Shown here: in pieces, positions 60,635 to 64,000 of the stretch
How positions within the stretch are numbered: position 1 is the stretch's first letter
Layout of the letters: every line of letters begins with the position of its first letter
Assembly (NCBI GenBank): GCA_051453625.1
Contig: JBOZIK010000001.1
Coordinates: 151,944,474-152,008,473 of the forward strand
Direction: 5' to 3'
DNA: 64,000 nt
Source: Welwitschia mirabilis
Taxonomy: Eukaryota; Gnetophyta; Gnetopsida; Welwitschiales
Notes under the pieces: generated by a model
What the model was told of the DNA's origin: nothing
The model's input: the letters and a program-made list of their open reading frames with translations, nothing else
The model's database searches: none
Position numbers and translations under genes: made by a program

Positions 60635-61229
60635 NNNNNNNNNNNNNNNNNNNNNNNNNNNNNNNNNNNNNNNNNNNNNNNNNNNNNNNNNNNNNNNNNN
60701 NNNNNNNNNNNNNNNNNNNNNNNNNNNNNNNNNNNNNNNNNNNNNNAAGGAAAAAAATTTCTTCTTAACCACAATGATACCTAAGGGAAGCCATGAGTAA
60801 ACTAGTATCTGTTAGGTCAGGAAAGCTCTATGCAATAAAAAGAAGAAAAATCTCAAATGATTTACTTTAAAAAAAAGAAATTCATATTGAAGAATATGTA
60901 GTAGTAAAAGACCAATTTGAGACTTTATCTTTCCCAATGACAAGTAAGTAGATAGGACACACCAAAATTGAAAAAGACATAGAACAGTTAGCAAAAGCTT
61001 TAGAAAAATACCATGAGAGAATTACCTCTTATAAATCTAATAAATTATGTATCCATGTATTGCAAATAATTAAAAATAATGTTCTTCAAATACACAAGTA
61101 AGAAAATGAACAAGGTAGAAAAGCAAGTGAAAATAATTAGAAATGATAAAGTTTCTAATGCCTTTACATAAGTTCTATAAAATAAACAACATGAAACATA
61201 AAGTAATCCTAGAATACAATGATAGATAT

Positions 61230-61560
61230 AAAAAATGATAATAAATTAAAACTAGAATCTTTACTAGATCTAGGAACTAGTGTTGATGTTATAGCTTATG
61301 AGGAATTAGAGAAGGCAAAGTTAACTTCTTACTAAGAAAAACTATATCAAGTAGATGGATCAATAGCAAGACCAAAGGGGTTTTAAAAAATATATTTATT
61401 AAACTCCAAGGTTTATTAATCTCATAGATCCTTTAGTAAAAAAAATTCAAGGAAACACTCATGTTATTATTTAGGAATAACTTAGATAGACATTAATGAT
61501 GCCACCATTTATTTAAGAAAAGGGGTAATAGAAATTAGTTTAGAATTAAAAAAGCAAAAA
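61230..61560 (+). pseudogene. Gypsy aspartic protease (59-63 kb element)
   Basis: LESLLDLGTSVDVIAYEELE at about 61252-61311 retains a DLGTS active-site-like motif. Then YQVDGSIARPKG and VIEISLELKK follow. This is the Athila/Tat protease order; the frame is broken after about 25 codons. Confidence 0.65.
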
Positions 61561-61999
61561 ATAAAGTTATTTAATAGTACTATTCTAGTCAAAATAAGAC
61601 TCTAAAGGGAATCTAAAAGTAATTCCATCATTACTAAAGAATCCAACACAATCTTAAAATAATAAAATAAACTAAAATATGAAGAAAAATGTTTAATACT
61701 AAAAGAAATAGATAAACTTATACTTTAAAAAGATTAAAACACACTAAAGTAGCTCCTAATAGATCTTTGATCATGAACAGTAATGTAACTCATTCTCAAA
61801 AACACAAAGATTAAAAGAATTATAATTAAAAGAGAAAAGCCTCTTCTTAGGATCACACTGATAGTAAGAGAATATCTCAAAGGATATAACAAATAGGATT
61901 TATCTATATTCTTCCATTAAACCAAATAGATAACTTAAAAAAACAATGCAACCCACATATGAAAGAGATGATCAAGCATGAAATTACTAAACTCTTGGA

Positions 62000-62800
62000 T
62001 GTAGGAATCCTATATCAGATTTAGAATAAGCTAGTCCAATTATTATGGTATCAAAGAAGGGAAACAAATGGAGAGTTTTCATAGATTTTAGGATGTTAAT
62101 ATAGCTACTTATGAGGATAATTTTCCCTTATCCTTTGTAGATCAAGTGTTAAAAAGGATATTTGGGCATCAATACTATAGCTTTATTTATGGTTATAGGG
62201 GATTTGATTAAGTTTCCATAGCTTTAGAAGATCTAGAAAAAATAACCTTTACTTATCATTAGGGAACATGTGCCTTTAAAGTATTACCATTTGGATTATA
62301 CAATTCCCCACCCGCATTATTGAGGTTAGTGACTAGTATATTTCAAGATATGATAAGAAAATTAATAAAAGTATGTATGGATGATTTTTAACCTTTGAAA
62401 ATAACTTTGAAGATTTACTAGATATATTAGAGAAAGTTTTCAAAAGATATAAAGAAAAAAGGATAAAATGAAGTTGGTCTAAAAGTCATTTAATCATGAT
62501 CTAAGGAATAGTCCTTGGACACAAAATCTCTTAAAAAGGAATTGAAACAAATGGTTAAAAATTAAAGTTATAAAATATATACCATCCCCAATTAGACCTA
62601 AATAATTGAGATAATTCGAATATGTAGGGTATTATAGAAAATTAATAGCTAATTTTAGTAAAACTACTAAATCTTTGAGTAATTGTCTACAAGAATATGT
62701 AAAATATAACTAGATTGATAAATGCCAAGCTATCTTTTAAATCCTAAAAGATAAATTGTTGATAAAACCTATCCTATAAGAACATAATTAGATCAAACCC
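62000..62800 (+). pseudogene. Gypsy reverse transcriptase to RNase H start (59-63 kb element)
   Basis: NIATYEDNFPLSFVDQVLKR, FGHQYYSF, GTCAFKVLPFGLYNSPPALL, IFQDMIRKLIKVCMDDF (VCMDDF, intact catalytic Asp pair at about 62371-62388), GIVLGHKIS and KLLIKPIL. The VLGHKIS motif and MDDF are typical of the Athila/Tat lineage. Confidence 0.85.
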
Positions 62801-62900
62801 TTTCACAGTTTCATAATCTAACTTTGGATTACCATTAAGAATCATGAATTTTGTTTTTAATTAATTAAATTACATGATGAGCCATTGTAGAAGTTCAAAT

Positions 62901-63484
62901 AGGTTGTAACTGAGAGACTTATCTCTCCATAATCCATAAGCTATGCCTTAAGAGAACTATATGATGATATCTCACTTGATGAATACCACATTTAAAATTA
63001 AGTTTATTAAATAATCACATGATAGATTTTCCTTAGATTCAATTCCTAAGATATTGATTAAGAACACCCAATAAAGGTGTGAAGTTGTGGTTGAGTGACT
63101 ATTTGCATCAACAGCTAAGTAACCATGCCTAAATATCCTAATCCAAAGGAGTTTAGACCAACATAATTCTATCTTGAGCCTCATTCCCATCTTCACCAAT
63201 ATACATGAGCATATGATAGATCAAGATGACCCATATCAAGGGGCATGTAGGCAATCATATGCATGAAACAATGCTAGAATAATGCAAAAATTCAATATCG
63301 ACTCAATCATAAGAAGAGTATGGTGTCAAATTGAAATGAAGCAACACCAAAAGATATCTCTCACACACATATATATACACATGCATAATAGCTATATGTA
63401 AAAATATAGGAGGTAGCCAGTGAAGTACTCTCAAGATGACAACATCCATCCCTAATAAGGAATTCTAATTCATGATTAATGATT

Positions 63485-63570
<86 letters not shown>

Positions 63571-63871
63571 ACTCAAGTATATAGTGAATCCTCAAAGTGA
63601 TCACTTGGCCATAATCATCCATTAGTAACCTTCTTCGTCAAGCATAAGAGACCTCTCATATCTCTCTGACATCTTGGTGAAAGCCAATGGAAGCAAAGTA
63701 TCATAATAAAATAAAAATTATCATAAAATCATGCCAAAATATAACTAAATTCATACATATACATGCACATATATACATACCATTTTGGTAGGTATCTTAT
63801 AGCTGCTCCTTTTATAACATAGCATAAAGAATCTGATAATATATAAATATATAAAATGCCAAAAGGAAATA
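62901..63871. other. AT-rich spacer with microsatellites
   Basis: No coding motif on either strand. Contains the (TG)n array and a CA/TA stretch at 63362-63384. By position it may be leader sequence of the LTR element starting at the right edge. Confidence 0.45.
63484..63567 (+). repeat. Long TG microsatellite
   Basis: About 40 consecutive TG units. The His/Thr repeat frame read through its complement is an artefact. Confidence 0.98.
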
Positions 63872-64000
63872 GCCCTGATGCCACTGATTGAATCATTAGT
63901 CTCAATAAGACTTAGCAGAATAGATCTTAAAGGATTAAAAAAAGCTAATTAAATACTTAACTATTACAATGAACATCAAAGTAAAATCACTAATATTATA
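63872..64000 (-). mobile_element. Possible LTR-PBS junction of another - strand retroelement
   Basis: The - strand reads TGGCATCAGGGC (63883-63872), two changes from the tRNA-Met PBS. It directly follows an LTR-like end whose + strand begins TGATTGAATC at 63885. The remaining LTR runs off the window edge, so support is limited. Confidence 0.4.

Larger units (their letters stand above)
59330..62900 (+). mobile_element. Athila/Tat-like Ty3/gypsy gag-pol, no LTRs identified
   Basis: Gag, protease, RT and the start of RNase H are readable in order on the + strand. Integrase and LTRs were not found within the window. A GA microsatellite and a 112-N gap (60635-60746) sit between gag and protease. 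All frames are broken. Confidence 0.75.

Noticed and set aside
63361-63576. His/Thr repeat protein on the - strand
   Set aside because: Translation of the TG microsatellite.

Overview
The window is nuclear DNA of a flowering plant. The evidence is a plant-specific receptor-like kinase and a background made almost entirely of decayed plant LTR retrotransposons (Ty1/copia and Ty3/gypsy) and LINEs. The one intact gene is intronless and very GC-rich compared with its extremely AT-rich surroundings. That fits a GC-rich monocot gene class, but the species cannot be named from the sequence. Twelve runs of N mark a draft assembly.

Layout: 1-3.5 kb is AT-rich DNA with a hAT-type zinc-finger remnant and a tRNA-derived SINE-like head. 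4.39-6.28 kb is the single convincing gene, a SPARK-domain receptor-like kinase related to Arabidopsis At1g11050 (+ strand). 7.9-10.0 kb is a dead LINE, and 10.9-11.4 kb the C-terminal part of an L1-type LINE (both - strand). 11.5-15.7 kb is a Ty3/gypsy element (+). 15.8-26 kb is a nest: an outer copia element (-) is split by a complete inner copia (-) with LTRs, PBS, PPT and a 5-bp target duplication, and the inner copia is itself interrupted by LTR-retroelement DNA of opposite orientation (+).

26.5-30.9 kb has no recognised gene. 30.9-52.0 kb is bounded by two about 1.37-kb direct repeats. These are read as the LTRs of an Athila/Tat-like gypsy element (-), of which only a protease/gag part is recognisable. 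Inside it lies a Sirevirus-like copia composite (33.05-46.5 kb) with three LTRs and two internal regions. In both internal regions a decayed extra reading frame sits between RNase H and the 3' LTR. 52.0-58.1 kb is another gypsy element (+) with both LTRs. 59.3-62.9 kb is an Athila/Tat-like gypsy gag-pol (+). The window ends in microsatellites and the apparent start of one more LTR element (-).

All transposon reading frames carry many stops, mostly where C-to-T or G-to-A change explains them. None looks able to encode its proteins. The kinase gene is the only feature likely to be expressed as protein.
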